Assembly (NCBI GenBank): GCA_963837715.1
Contig: CAWIOF010000002.1
Span: forward strand, 2,046,001 to 2,110,000
Source: JANYLB01 sp963837715
GTDB lineage: Bacteria > Actinomycetota > Acidimicrobiia > IMCC26256 > JANYLB01
Length of the DNA stretch: 64,000 nucleotides
Direction: 5' to 3'
Shown: positions 19,040 to 27,614 of the stretch, one piece after another
Position numbering within the stretch: position 1 is the first letter of the stretch
How the letters are laid out: the number at the start of each line of letters is the position of its first letter
Made by a program: the position numbers and the translations under genes
Notes under the pieces: model-generated
Told to the model about the DNA's origin: nothing
Seen by the model: the letters and a program-made list of their open reading frames with translations, nothing else
Databases searched by the model: none

Positions 19040-21013
19040 TCACTCACTGCTGGGCTCGAGCGCCCAGGCGTACATGCCGACGATCAGGATCAGGACGCCG
19101 AGCGCTCCGAGGTACCAGTTGTGGAAGACGACGCCGTAGCCGACGACGGGCAGGCCGAAGCACATCACGATCGGGAAGTACGACGGCGACGGCATGTGGA
19201 TCCCGTGCCCGTCGTTCCCGTGCCCACCGCCGGACGGCACGACCGCGCCGCCGTCGTCGGAGCCGTCGCCACCGTTCGGATCGTGTTCCAGGGTCGCGAC
19301 CGCGCCGGCCGAGGGTGCATCGGCGCCACCACTGGGGAGGCGCACCAGTCGGCCGTTCTCGTCTTCGGTGTACTTGCGGTGCCAGAGGTCGTCACGCGCC
19401 TCGACGTGGGGGATCTCCTCGAAGTTGTACTCGGGCGGCGGGTACGACGACACCGACCATTCGAGCGTGCGGGCGTCCCACGGGTCGTGCGGCGCGACCT
19501 TCCCGTGGCGCCGGCTCACGAGGATGTTCGTGAGGAGCAGCAGGACCGCGACCGCGATGATGAACGACCCCACGGTGGCCGCCAGGTTCAGCCCGTCGAA
19601 GCCCATCCCTTCGGCGTACCGGTAGGTACGGCGGGGCTGACCCTCGAGACCGAGGATGTGCATCGGGAAGAACGTGAGGTTGAACCCGATGAGCACGAGC
19701 CAGAACGTGACCTTGCCGAGCTTCTCGTTCATGAAGCGGCCGTAGACCAGGGGGAACCAGTAGAAGAGTCCGCCGAAGATCGCGAAGACGAGACCACCGA
19801 AGAGCACGTAGTGGAAGTGCGCGACCACGAAATAGGTGTCGGTCTGCTGGGTGTCGGCCGGGACGACCGAGTGGAGCACTCCCGACAGTCCACCGATGGT
19901 GAACATCGCGATGAAGCCGAGTGAGAACAGCATCGGGGTGTTGAGCCGGATCGACCCTCCCCACACCGTGCCCAACCAGTTGAAGATCTTCACGCCGGTC
20001 GGGATGGCGATGAGCATCGTGGAGAGGCCGAAGGCCGACACCGCGACGGGCCCGAGGCCGGTGACGAACATGTGGTGCGCCCACACGCCCCAGCCGAGGA
20101 AGCCGATCGCGATCCCGGAGAAGATGACCACCGAGTAGCCGAACAGCGGCTTGCGCGACATCACCGGCAGGATCTCGGAGACGATGCCCATCCCGGGCAA
20201 GATCAGGATGTACACCTCGGGATGGCCGAACAACCAGAACAGATGCTGATAGAGCAGCGGATCACCGCCCGCAGCGGCGTTGAAGAAGTTCGAGAGCAGG
20301 TTGCGGTCCCACCACACCATCGTGAGCGCCACGGTGACGATCGGCATCGCGAACACGGTGAGGAACGCAACGACGAGCATCATCCAGCAGAACACCGGCA
20401 TGCGCATGAGCGTCATGCCGGGGGCCCGCATGTTGAGGATCGTCACGATGAAGTTCACGGCCGACGTCGTCGAGCCGATGCCGAGCATGATCAGACCGAC
20501 GGTCCAGAAGTCGGGTCCACGGCCGGGCAGGGCACCCAACGACATCGGGCTGCTGGTGAGTGGCGTGTAGCCGAACCAGCCGCCGTTCGGGGCGCCGCCG
20601 AGCACGAAGCTCGAGTAGATGAAGATCCCGCCGAACAGGACGACCCAGTACCCGAACGCGTTCAGCCGGGGGAACGCGACGTCGCGCGCACCGATCTGGA
20701 GCGGGATGAGGTAGTTGCCGAACGCGACGGCGAGCGGCATCCCCATCAGGAACACCATCGTGGTGCCGTGCATCGTGAACATGGTGTTGTACTGGCTCGC
20801 GGTCAGCACCGTGCCGTTCGGACCCGCGAGCTGGAGCCGGATCAGCAGCGCCTCGATGCCACCGACGACGAGGAACACCATCGCCGTGGCGGCGTACATG
20901 ATGCCGATCTTCTTGTGGTCGACGGTCGTGAACCAGCTCCGGAAGCCGGTCGTGGCCTTCGGGCGGCGGAACGGCGAGCGCTTCACCTTGGGCACGGTCA
21001 ACACGGTCGTCAT
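19040..21013 (-). CDS. ctaD: Cytochrome c oxidase subunit I with C-terminal membrane extension
   Basis: The 657-residue subunit is the heme a/a3-CuB catalytic core. Heme a ligands are in FTMHGTTM and AHFHYVLFGG. CuB ligands are in WLFGHPEVYILILPGMG, with the cross-linked His-Tyr pair, and WAHHMFVTG. After the twelfth helix the chain continues with SSYPPPEYNFEEIPHVEARD, a Gly/Asp-rich linker and a further hydrophobic stretch (PIVMCFGLPVVGYGVVFHNW, then LGALGVLILIVGMYAWALEP). This resembles the separate small subunit IV of other actinobacteria fused to subunit I. It lies 4 nt from ctaC. Confidence 0.97.
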   Translation of the reverse strand: MTTVLTVPKVKRSPFRRPKATTGFRSWFTTVDHKKIGIMYAATAMVFLVVGGIEALLIRLQLAGPNGTVLTASQYNTMFTMHGTTMVFLMGMPLAVAFGNYLIPLQIGARDVAFPRLNAFGYWVVLFGGIFIYSSFVLGGAPNGGWFGYTPLTSSPMSLGALPGRGPDFWTVGLIMLGIGSTTSAVNFIVTILNMRAPGMTLMRMPVFCWMMLVVAFLTVFAMPIVTVALTMVWWDRNLLSNFFNAAAGGDPLLYQHLFWLFGHPEVYILILPGMGIVSEILPVMSRKPLFGYSVVIFSGIAIGFLGWGVWAHHMFVTGLGPVAVSAFGLSTMLIAIPTGVKIFNWLGTVWGGSIRLNTPMLFSLGFIAMFTIGGLSGVLHSVVPADTQQTDTYFVVAHFHYVLFGGLVFAIFGGLFYWFPLVYGRFMNEKLGKVTFWLVLIGFNLTFFPMHILGLEGQPRRTYRYAEGMGFDGLNLAATVGSFIIAVAVLLLLTNILVSRRHGKVAPHDPWDARTLEWSVSSYPPPEYNFEEIPHVEARDDLWHRKYTEDENGRLVRLPSGGADAPSAGAVATLEHDPNGGDGSDDGGAVVPSGGGHGNDGHGIHMPSPSYFPIVMCFGLPVVGYGVVFHNWYLGALGVLILIVGMYAWALEPSSE

Positions 21014-21017
21014 GGGT

Positions 21018-22142
21018 CTACTTCTCCGCCAGCAGGTAGTCGGCGATCTGTTCGGCCTGGGGCCGGGTCATGACCGGGTAGTCACCCTTCGGAGTGTCCT
21101 TCGTGAACGACGGCATCCCCACGCAGGTCGCCGGTGGTGGGAGTCGACAGTCCTTCGACTGCATGGGCACCATCCCCGGCGCGTTCAGGATCCAGTCGAC
21201 GAGGTTCTCGCGGTTGAGCTCGAACTCGCCCCCGGCGAAGGTGGTGCGCGACGCGAGGTGGGTGAGGTTCGGTCCGTAGGCCGTCTTCGACGAGTCGTCG
21301 AAGATGTGGCAGTTCGTGCACGCGAACGTCGCGCCGGTGAGCTCGGCGATGTCGCCCTCGTACGGCTGGGCCGGCCCCCGCTGCTGACCGGCCATCCAGG
21401 CGTTGAAGTCTTCCTTGGTCTGCGCGATCACCCGCATCTTCATGTTGGCGTGCGACAGACCGCAGTACTCCGTGCACGCACCGAGGTACGTGCCCGGCTT
21501 GTCGGCGTAGAAGGTGATGTGCTGCTTGCGGCCGGGGATCACGTCCTGCTTGCCGCCGAGCTCGGGGATCCAGAACGAGTGGATCACGTTGTCGGACTTC
21601 AGGTCGATCTTGAGCGGCACGCCGGCGATCATGTGGATCTCGTTGGCGGTGACCACGTTCTGGTCGATGTTCGTGTCCGAGACCTTGTCCTGCTTCTCGT
21701 ACTCGGCCTGCCACCACCACTGCTTGCCGACGACGGTGGCGTAGAGGACCTCGCCCTTCGGCTCCTCGGCGATCTTGAAGATCGTCGCGATCGTCGGGAC
21801 GGCGACGACGGCGAGGATGAGCGCGGGGACGATCGTCCAGCCGATCTCGAGCGGGGTCGACCCGTGGATCTGCTTGGGGTTGTCGTCCTTGCCCTCGCGG
21901 TGGCGGAACTTGATCGCGAACACCACCGTGGCCACCACGATGAGCACCCCGATGATCGACGCGACGATCAGCACCGGGATGAAGAGGTCGTCGATCAGTC
22001 GCGCGTTGCGACCGGCCGGCTTCAAGGTGTTCGTGCCGTTGTCGTTCTCGCGGCAGCCGGCGAGGGCGAGCGCGAAGGTGAGCGCCAGCCCGACCACGAG
22101 CGGCGACTTGACGCCGCGACGGGCCGTTCGGATCAGGTTCAT
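21018..22142 (-). CDS. ctaC: Cytochrome c oxidase subunit II fused to cytochrome c (caa3 type)
   Basis: The 374-residue protein has a lipoprotein-like signal (LVVGLALTFALALAGC, Cys about 29) and two TM helices (LFIPVLIVASIIGVLIVVAT; GWTIVPALILAVVAVPTIAT). The cupredoxin domain has the CuA ligands in VIHSFWIPELG and CTEYCGLSHANM. A C-terminal cytochrome c domain carries CTNCH and a distal Met in GMPSF. The c domain receives electrons from the bc complex or a soluble carrier and marks a caa3-type enzyme. ATG 22142 was chosen because the upstream in-frame extension lacks a signal-like character. Confidence 0.96.
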   Translation of the reverse strand: MNLIRTARRGVKSPLVVGLALTFALALAGCRENDNGTNTLKPAGRNARLIDDLFIPVLIVASIIGVLIVVATVVFAIKFRHREGKDDNPKQIHGSTPLEIGWTIVPALILAVVAVPTIATIFKIAEEPKGEVLYATVVGKQWWWQAEYEKQDKVSDTNIDQNVVTANEIHMIAGVPLKIDLKSDNVIHSFWIPELGGKQDVIPGRKQHITFYADKPGTYLGACTEYCGLSHANMKMRVIAQTKEDFNAWMAGQQRGPAQPYEGDIAELTGATFACTNCHIFDDSSKTAYGPNLTHLASRTTFAGGEFELNRENLVDWILNAPGMVPMQSKDCRLPPPATCVGMPSFTKDTPKGDYPVMTRPQAEQIADYLLAEK

Positions 22143-22277
22143 CTCGTCATACCCAGGTGCGTCCCGAGGCGCATCCGCATGCACGTCCTGTTGGGGTGAT
22201 GGCGTGGTTTCCGGCCCTTGGCGGGGCGACTCTATCGCCGCGCCGTTGCGAATCCGCAACTTGTGACTCACCCCGGT

Positions 22278-23174
22278 TCACAGGCCGAGGCGGTCGAGCG
22301 AGCTCGCCTTGCGCTGCCAGTCCTTGTCGACCCGGACCTTGGTCTCCAGGTAGACCCGGATCCCGAGGAGCGCCTCCAGCTCCTTGCGGGCCCGGGTCCC
22401 CGCATCGCGCAGTACCGCACCGCCCTTCCCGATCACGATCCCCTTCTGGGAATCGCGTTCGACCCGGATGATCACCTTCACCCGGAGGACGTCGGGGTCC
22501 TCGTCGGCGGCGGCTTCCAGCAGCTCGCCGGTCACCCCGATCGAGTGGGGCAGTTCGTCGCGGGCCACCGCGAGGAGCTTCTCCCGCACCAGCTCCGCGG
22601 CCAACGTGGTCTCGGGCTGGTCGCTCACCATCCCCGCCGGGTAGTACTCCGGCCCCTCGGGCAGGCGGGCTTCGAGCTCGGAGACGAGCGCGTCGACCCC
22701 GTCGCCCGTTCGGGCCGACAGCGGCACGTAGGCCGAGAACGCACCCAGGCGGGCCGACGCGTCGGCGAGGCGCCGGGCCGTGTCGGCCCGGCTCGCGGCA
22801 TCGATCTTGTTCACGACCAACACCGATGCGGTCCCCGACTCCGCCACGAGCCGGGCAACGAACTCGTCGCCCGGTCCGATGCCTTCGTTCGCGGCCACGA
22901 CCTGGCACACGACGTCGACCTCGGCGAGGGTCGCCAACGCCCGCTGGTTCGTCCGCTCCCCGAGCAGCGTCCGGGGCCGGTGGATCCCCGGGGTGTCGAG
23001 GAACACGAGCTGGCTCGACGGGGTCGAGTGAACGCCCCGAACCTGGGTCCGGGTCGTCTGGGGTCGATCCGACACGATCGACACCTTCTGACCGACGATC
23101 TGGTTCATCAACGTCGACTTCCCGACGTTCGGACGCCCCACCAACGTCACGAAACCCGAACGGAACGAGCTCAC
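22278..23174 (-). CDS. era: GTPase Era
   Basis: The 298-residue protein is the 16S rRNA-binding GTPase needed for 30S assembly. G1 GRPNVGKST, G2 around QTTRTQVRG, G3 DTPGIH and G4 NKID are present. The C-terminal KH domain is in VKVIIRVERDSQKGIVIGKG and VYLETKVRVDKDWQ. The GTG start (23174) sits exactly at the edge of a dispersed repeat whose TGAGC forms part of the initiation region. It follows the CorC-type gene. Confidence 0.97.
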   Translation of the reverse strand: MSSFRSGFVTLVGRPNVGKSTLMNQIVGQKVSIVSDRPQTTRTQVRGVHSTPSSQLVFLDTPGIHRPRTLLGERTNQRALATLAEVDVVCQVVAANEGIGPGDEFVARLVAESGTASVLVVNKIDAASRADTARRLADASARLGAFSAYVPLSARTGDGVDALVSELEARLPEGPEYYPAGMVSDQPETTLAAELVREKLLAVARDELPHSIGVTGELLEAAADEDPDVLRVKVIIRVERDSQKGIVIGKGGAVLRDAGTRARKELEALLGIRVYLETKVRVDKDWQRKASSLDRLGL

Positions 23175-23305
23175 CCGTTTGCGTTCCGCGGGCGCTTCCG
23201 GCGACTCCGCTGCGTTCCGGCCCTTCGGTTCGCTCCGCTGCGTCGCCTCGATCGCTCACCCGTTTGCGTTCCGCGCGGGCGCTTCCGGCGACTCCGCTGC
23301 GTTCA
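23171..23305 (-). repeat. Dispersed repeat, ~1.5 copies between the CorC-type gene and era
   Basis: The block TCACCCGTTTGCGTTCCGCG begins at 23171 and again at 23256, a period of 85 bp. Between the two lies CGCTCCGCTGCGTCGCCTCG followed by ATCGCTCACC, the same core as at 15039, 26112 and 56169. It also encodes the last 17 or so residues of the CorC-type protein (VNAAESPEAPARNANG) and borders the era start. Confidence 0.75.
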
Positions 23306-24575
23306 CTGACTCGGAATCGGATTCTTCTTCGACGCGGGCGATGAGCACGGAGGCGATGCGGTGCCCCTCGACGCGTTCAGTGCGGAACTCGAGGCCCTTG
23401 AACCGGACGGTCTCCCCCTCGTCGGGCACCTTGCCGAGCAGGTTGAAGACCAGTCCGCCGACCGTGTCCCACTCGTCGTCGGGCAGCTCCACGTCGAGCG
23501 CCTCGTTGACCTCGTCGATGTTCGTCTTGCCCCGCACCCGCAGCGAGCCGTCGCCCAGGTACTCGAGCGCAGGGGTCTCGATGTCGTACTCGTCGACGAT
23601 CTCGCCGACGATCTCCTCGACGACATCTTCGAGGGTCACGAGGCCGGCGGTCCCGCCGTGCTCGTCGATCACGATCGCCATGTGGAACTTGTCGGTCTGC
23701 ATCTCGCGCAGCAGCTCCGCCACCCGCTTCTGCTCGGGGACGAAGACGGCCTCCCGTACAGCCCCGCTGACCGGTCGGTGCTGCTCACCGCCGCGGGCCC
23801 GCCGGACGAGGTCCTTGAGGTAGACGAGACCGACGATGTTGTCGGTCGTGTCCTCATAGACGGGGAGGCGCGAGAACCCCCGGTCGATCGCGACCGTGAT
23901 CGCGTCCTCGATCGTCGCTTCCGCCTCGATCGCGGTCATGTCGGGACGGGGCAGCATGACCTCGCGCACCACGGTGTCGCCGAACTCGAAGATCGAGTGG
24001 ATGAGTCGGCGTTCCTCACCCTCGATCACCTGTTCGTCGGCTGCGACATCCGCCATCTGGCGGATCTCCATCTCGGTGACGAAGGGACCTTCCTTCAGGC
24101 CCTTGCCGGGGAGCAACACGTTCGCAAAGCCGATGAGGCCGCGTGACAGCAGTCGCATCGGCGGGAAGTGCGTGATCGCCCACAGGAACCCCGACACCGA
24201 CAGCGCCGCCTTGTCGGTGTTCTGCACCGCGTACGTCTTGGGCGCGACCTCGCCGACGACGAAGAACACGACGATCTGCAGGATCACACCGATGACCACG
24301 CCGAGGGTCCCGGCGACCCCTTCGAGCACGACACCGAGCAGGGTCGCGCTCGTGAGTTGGGTGACGAGCACGAGGAGGAGCACCGAGTTCAGCGTCTCGG
24401 TCGGGTTCGCGAGCATCTTCACGAGCTTGGGCGCGCCCTTGCGGCCTTCCTCTTCGAGCGCCATCGCGCGCACCCGGTTCATCCGAACGAACGCGGTCTC
24501 CGCGACCGCGAGGAAGATCGAGATGACGTAGAGCACGACGATCAGTGCGACGATCGCCCAGTCGGCGCTGCTCAT
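23256..24575 (-). CDS. CorC/HlyC-type membrane protein with DUF21, CBS pair and transporter-associated domain
   Basis: The 439-residue protein has an N-terminal DUF21 membrane domain with four hydrophobic segments (IVALIVVLYVISIFLAVAET onward; VAPKTYAV signature). Two CBS domains follow (REVMLPRPDMTAIE to IVGLVYLKDLV; FVPEQKRVAELLREMQTD to VTLEDVVEEIVGEI), then a CorC_HlyC domain with VEGHRIASVLIARVEEE. The family is linked to Mg/Co efflux or resistance. The final residues VNAAESPEAPARNANG are encoded by a dispersed repeat, so the tail looks acquired. It follows ybeY on the same strand by 12 nt. Confidence 0.9.
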   Translation of the reverse strand: MSSADWAIVALIVVLYVISIFLAVAETAFVRMNRVRAMALEEEGRKGAPKLVKMLANPTETLNSVLLLVLVTQLTSATLLGVVLEGVAGTLGVVIGVILQIVVFFVVGEVAPKTYAVQNTDKAALSVSGFLWAITHFPPMRLLSRGLIGFANVLLPGKGLKEGPFVTEMEIRQMADVAADEQVIEGEERRLIHSIFEFGDTVVREVMLPRPDMTAIEAEATIEDAITVAIDRGFSRLPVYEDTTDNIVGLVYLKDLVRRARGGEQHRPVSGAVREAVFVPEQKRVAELLREMQTDKFHMAIVIDEHGGTAGLVTLEDVVEEIVGEIVDEYDIETPALEYLGDGSLRVRGKTNIDEVNEALDVELPDDEWDTVGGLVFNLLGKVPDEGETVRFKGLEFRTERVEGHRIASVLIARVEEESDSESVNAAESPEAPARNANG

Positions 24576-24587
24576 CGCCGGTGTCGC

Positions 24588-25121
24588 TTATGTGGGGGCT
24601 TGCTCACCGTTTCGCTCCAGCGTTTGGAACCGAGTGAGCAACTCGCGCTCACGCCGCTTCATCGTCTCCGACTCCTGCGGCTCCGCATGGTCGTAGTTCA
24701 GCAGATGCAAGACCCCGTGGACGACCAGCAGGGCGACTTCGTCGTCGAGCGTGCCTCCCGCGAGGCCGGCCTGACGGTCGGCGACCGTCGGACACACGAC
24801 CACGTCGCCCAGGAGCGTCGGCGGATCGCCCGGTTCGGTCGGCGAACCGGGCCCGCGGCCGCCCTGATCGGGTTGGCGGCCTCCGAGCACGACGTCGTCG
24901 TCCATCGGGAACGCGAGCACGTCGGTCGGACCGGACCCGCCGAGGAACCGCTCGTTCAGGTCCGACATCGCCTGCTCGTCGACGAAGATCACCGAGAGCT
25001 CGGTGTGTTCGGGGACCTGCTCCTCCTCGACCACCAGGCGCGCGAGCCGGACCCAACGCGCCACGTCGATCGGGAACGCGGCCTGCTCATCGGCGCCGAA
25101 CACCTCGTGGGCCACGCTCAC
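24588..25121 (-). CDS. ybeY: Endoribonuclease YbeY (rRNA maturation)
   Basis: The 177-residue metallo-RNase processes 16S rRNA ends and takes part in ribosome quality control. The zinc site HGVLHLLNYDH (HxxxHxxxxxH) is complete, and MSDLNERFLGGSGPTDVLAFPMDD is the family's other block. A Gly/Pro-rich insertion (GGRQPDQGGRGPGSPTEPGD) separates the two. The GTG start overlaps the phoH stop (GTGA), the standard phoH-ybeY arrangement. Confidence 0.95.
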   Translation of the reverse strand: MSVAHEVFGADEQAAFPIDVARWVRLARLVVEEEQVPEHTELSVIFVDEQAMSDLNERFLGGSGPTDVLAFPMDDDVVLGGRQPDQGGRGPGSPTEPGDPPTLLGDVVVCPTVADRQAGLAGGTLDDEVALLVVHGVLHLLNYDHAEPQESETMKRRERELLTRFQTLERNGEQAPT

Positions 25122-26086
25122 GCCTGCGCTTCGCGGGGTGCCTCGTGCTGCTCGTACGCGTCGACGATCGACTGCACGATGCGGTGCCGCACCACGTCGG
25201 TCGAGCTCATCTCGACGAACGCGATGTCGGTGATGTCGGTGAGGATGTTGCGGACCGCGAGCAGTCCCGACCGGCCGCGACCTTCGCCCAGGTCGATCTG
25301 AGTGACGTCGCCGGTGACCACGATCCTCGACCCGAACCCGAGTCGGGTGAGGAACATCTTCATCTGTTCCGGTGTGGTGTTCTGGGCTTCGTCGAGGATG
25401 ATGAACGAGTCGTTCAACGTCCGGCCGCGCATGTAGGCGAGCGGTGCGACCTCGATGACGCCGCGCTCCATCAGCCGGCCGACCACTTCGGGGTCGAGCA
25501 TGTCGTACAGCGCGTCGTAGAGCGGCCGGAGGTACGGGTCGACCTTGGCCAGCATGTCGCCGGGGAGGAACCCGAGCCGCTCCCCCGCCTCGACCGCGGG
25601 CCGAGTGAGGATGATGCGGTTGACCTCCTTCGCCTGGAGGGCCTGCACCGCGAGTGCGACCGCGAGATAGCTCTTGCCCGTCCCCGCGGGCCCGATCGCG
25701 AAGGTGACGACGTTGTCGCGCACCGCGTCGACGTACTGCTTCTGGCCGGTGGTCTTCGGGCGCACGGTCTTGCGGCCGCGCAGCACCTCGGTGGTGAGCA
25801 CCTCGGTCGGTCGCTGATCCGCCTTCATCATGTCGATCGATCGTCCGAGGTTGTCGCGGTCGAGTTGGTGACCCTGTTCGAGCAGGGTGACGAGCTCTTC
25901 GAAGAGGCGAGCGACCTGTTCGGCGACGGCCGGATCACCGCTGACGGTGATCTCGTTGCCGCGGACGTGGATCCGGGCGTCGAACGCGCTCTCGATCACC
26001 CGCAGGAGCTCATCTCGCTGCCCGAGCAGATCCACCATGAGGTGGTTCCCGGGCACAAGGACCTTGATCTGAGTGGGCGCGGACAC
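25118..26086 (-). CDS. phoH: PhoH-like ATPase
   Basis: The 322-residue protein is a superfamily-1-helicase-like P-loop ATPase. The Walker A motif GPAGTGKSYLA (about 137-147) is followed by RIILTRPAVEAGERLGFLPGD, FIILDEAQNTTPEQMKMFLTR (Walker B) and GSRIVVTGDVTQIDL. An N-terminal KH-like segment precedes the ATPase. The role is probably in RNA metabolism together with YbeY. The GTG at 26086 has no strong Shine-Dalgarno. A two-copy repeat array lies immediately upstream. Confidence 0.94.
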   Translation of the reverse strand: MSAPTQIKVLVPGNHLMVDLLGQRDELLRVIESAFDARIHVRGNEITVSGDPAVAEQVARLFEELVTLLEQGHQLDRDNLGRSIDMMKADQRPTEVLTTEVLRGRKTVRPKTTGQKQYVDAVRDNVVTFAIGPAGTGKSYLAVALAVQALQAKEVNRIILTRPAVEAGERLGFLPGDMLAKVDPYLRPLYDALYDMLDPEVVGRLMERGVIEVAPLAYMRGRTLNDSFIILDEAQNTTPEQMKMFLTRLGFGSRIVVTGDVTQIDLGEGRGRSGLLAVRNILTDITDIAFVEMSSTDVVRHRIVQSIVDAYEQHEAPREAQA

Positions 26087-26111
26087 GTTGCTCAGAGGTT
26101 ACCCGCGGAGA

Positions 26112-26272
26112 AGAAGCGGAGGCGGCGGACTTCAGTCACGGGCCGTGCACAGGTGAGCGATCGAGCCGCCGCAGCGGATTCGACCAGACAAACGGAGAAG
26201 TAGCGGAGGCGGCGGACTTCAGTCACGGGCCGTGCACAGGTGAGCGATCGAGCCGCCGCAGCGGATTCGACC
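26112..26272 (+). repeat. Tandem repeat, two copies with 87-bp period
   Basis: GCGGAGGCGGCGGACTTCAG occurs at 26116 and 26203, exactly 87 bp apart. It is followed in both copies by TCACGGGCCGTGCACAGG, then TGAGCGATCGAGCCGCCG and CAGCGGATTCGACC. The core is shared with the arrays at 15039, 23171 and 56169. The array occupies the whole gap between phoH and the BldD-like gene. No spacers are present, so it is not a CRISPR. Confidence 0.85.
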
Positions 26273-26274
26273 GA

Positions 26275-26754
26275 TCAGCTACGCGCGCGGAGACCGAGTT
26301 CGCCGAGGCGGGTACCGAGGTCTTCGGGTCGACGCCCGAGGACGGCCGCGAGCACGCGCAGGTCGTCGCGACGGATCGTGAGCAACCGCCCGTTGAAGTC
26401 CTGGCGCTGGAGCTGGATCGTGGACGCGTACCGGGCCAGTACCTGGGCCTCGGGATCGTCGAGCGCGTGCAGACGCACGAGATCGATCGTGAAGGCGTCG
26501 TCGAGTTCCGACACGCCGTCGGTGAGGTTGATCTCGACGTCGGCATCCCGGGGCAACAGCTGATCGGCCGGCACCTCGTAGATCTCCGAGAGACGCAGGA
26601 GGCGCGGAACCGAGATCGCCCGCTCACCGCGCTCGTACGCGCCGAGGACCGAAGCCTTGAACTCCAGACCGGAACGCGCTTCGACATCGTGCAGCGAGAG
26701 CCCCTTCTGACGACGTATCGCCCGAAGTCGCTCACCGACGTGGGTCCCGCTCAT
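26275..26754 (-). CDS. bldD: BldD-like XRE-family transcriptional regulator
   Basis: The 159-residue protein has an N-terminal HTH (GERLRAIRRQKGLSLHDVEAR, then SVLGAYERGERAISVPRLLRL) matching BldD of Streptomyces in layout. The C-terminal domain has LARYASTIQLQRQDFNG followed by RLLTIRRDD. This corresponds to the c-di-GMP site RxD-X8-RxDD, here RQD-X8-RRDD instead of RGD-X8-RQDD. The charged ligand residues are kept, so c-di-GMP-driven dimerisation is plausible. ATG 26754 has AGGG 10 nt away; ATG 26763 is possible. In Streptomyces BldD represses development; its role in a presumably non-sporulating lineage is unknown. Confidence 0.82.
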   Translation of the reverse strand: MSGTHVGERLRAIRRQKGLSLHDVEARSGLEFKASVLGAYERGERAISVPRLLRLSEIYEVPADQLLPRDADVEINLTDGVSELDDAFTIDLVRLHALDDPEAQVLARYASTIQLQRQDFNGRLLTIRRDDLRVLAAVLGRRPEDLGTRLGELGLRARS

Positions 26755-26851
26755 CCCCACCATTCCCTCACTGCCCCCATGCCCGACGAAGGTGCGAGCC
26801 TACCAAAGGGAACAAGTTGCCGCCTCGGTGCCCACTTCACGCGGGGGAGGT

Positions 26852-27610
26852 TCACCCAATTGGTCGGGTGAGCGCAAGCGCGGCCGCCGAAGCCACCGCG
26901 GCGGTCTCGGCCCGCAGCACGTGGGGACCGACCGCGAACCGACCGACCGGTTCGAGTGCGGACGCTTCGTCGGACTCGAGCCCACCCTCGGGACCGACCA
27001 CCACCAACCACTCTCCGCCGTCGGGCATTGCGATCGGTGGCCCCGCGGCACCGGCCTCCGCGATCAGCAGCGCGGGATGCCCGACGAGCGACGCGACCGG
27101 AGCGATCGCGCCGATCACGGGGAGGCGGGCCCGGTGCGACTGCATCGCGGCTTCGCGTGCCACCCGGACGAACCGCTCCCCCGCGGCGACCCGGCGTGCG
27201 TCGTCCCACCGCACGACCGACCGGCGCGCGACCACCGGCAGGATCCGATCGACTCCGAGCTCGGTGAGCTGGGTGACCACCCGCTCCGGCTTCTCGCCCT
27301 TCGTGAGCGCGAACGCAACCGCGACACGGGGGTCGCGGCGGGGTTCGCGGCGCACGGCACCCAACGCCGCGAGCGCGAGCTCGGGCCCCGTGACCGCGGC
27401 GATCTCGTAGGGCCGCCACCTCCCGGCGGCGTCGGCCGCCGTGATGCGCTCCCCGGCACGGAGGCGACGAACCCGGGCGAGGTGGTGGCCGTCGTCGCCC
27501 GACACCGTGCACGCATCGTCGAGGACGTCGACGAACACGTGCGCAACGGCCGGGAATCCGGAGGCCCAGTCGGCCGAGTCGCCGCCGGCGCCGGGTCGGA
27601 GCTCCGCCAC
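26852..27610 (-). CDS. rsmE: 16S rRNA (uracil-1498-N3)-methyltransferase
   Basis: The 252-residue SPOUT-class enzyme methylates U1498 of 16S rRNA. The N-terminal PUA-like domain includes GDDGHHLARVRRLRAGE. FALTKGEKPERVVTQLTELGVDRILPV and the SAM-knot residues VVGPEGGLESDE with VLRAETA are diagnostic. It starts at ATG 27610, 4 nt from the dnaJ stop, the common dnaJ-rsmE linkage. Confidence 0.93.
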   Translation of the reverse strand: MAELRPGAGGDSADWASGFPAVAHVFVDVLDDACTVSGDDGHHLARVRRLRAGERITAADAAGRWRPYEIAAVTGPELALAALGAVRREPRRDPRVAVAFALTKGEKPERVVTQLTELGVDRILPVVARRSVVRWDDARRVAAGERFVRVAREAAMQSHRARLPVIGAIAPVASLVGHPALLIAEAGAAGPPIAMPDGGEWLVVVGPEGGLESDEASALEPVGRFAVGPHVLRAETAAVASAAALALTRPIG

Positions 27611-27614
27611 CGCG

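Noticed and set aside
26112..26272. CRISPR array
   Set aside because: The units are contiguous without spacers, the unit is too long, and there is no cas gene nearby.
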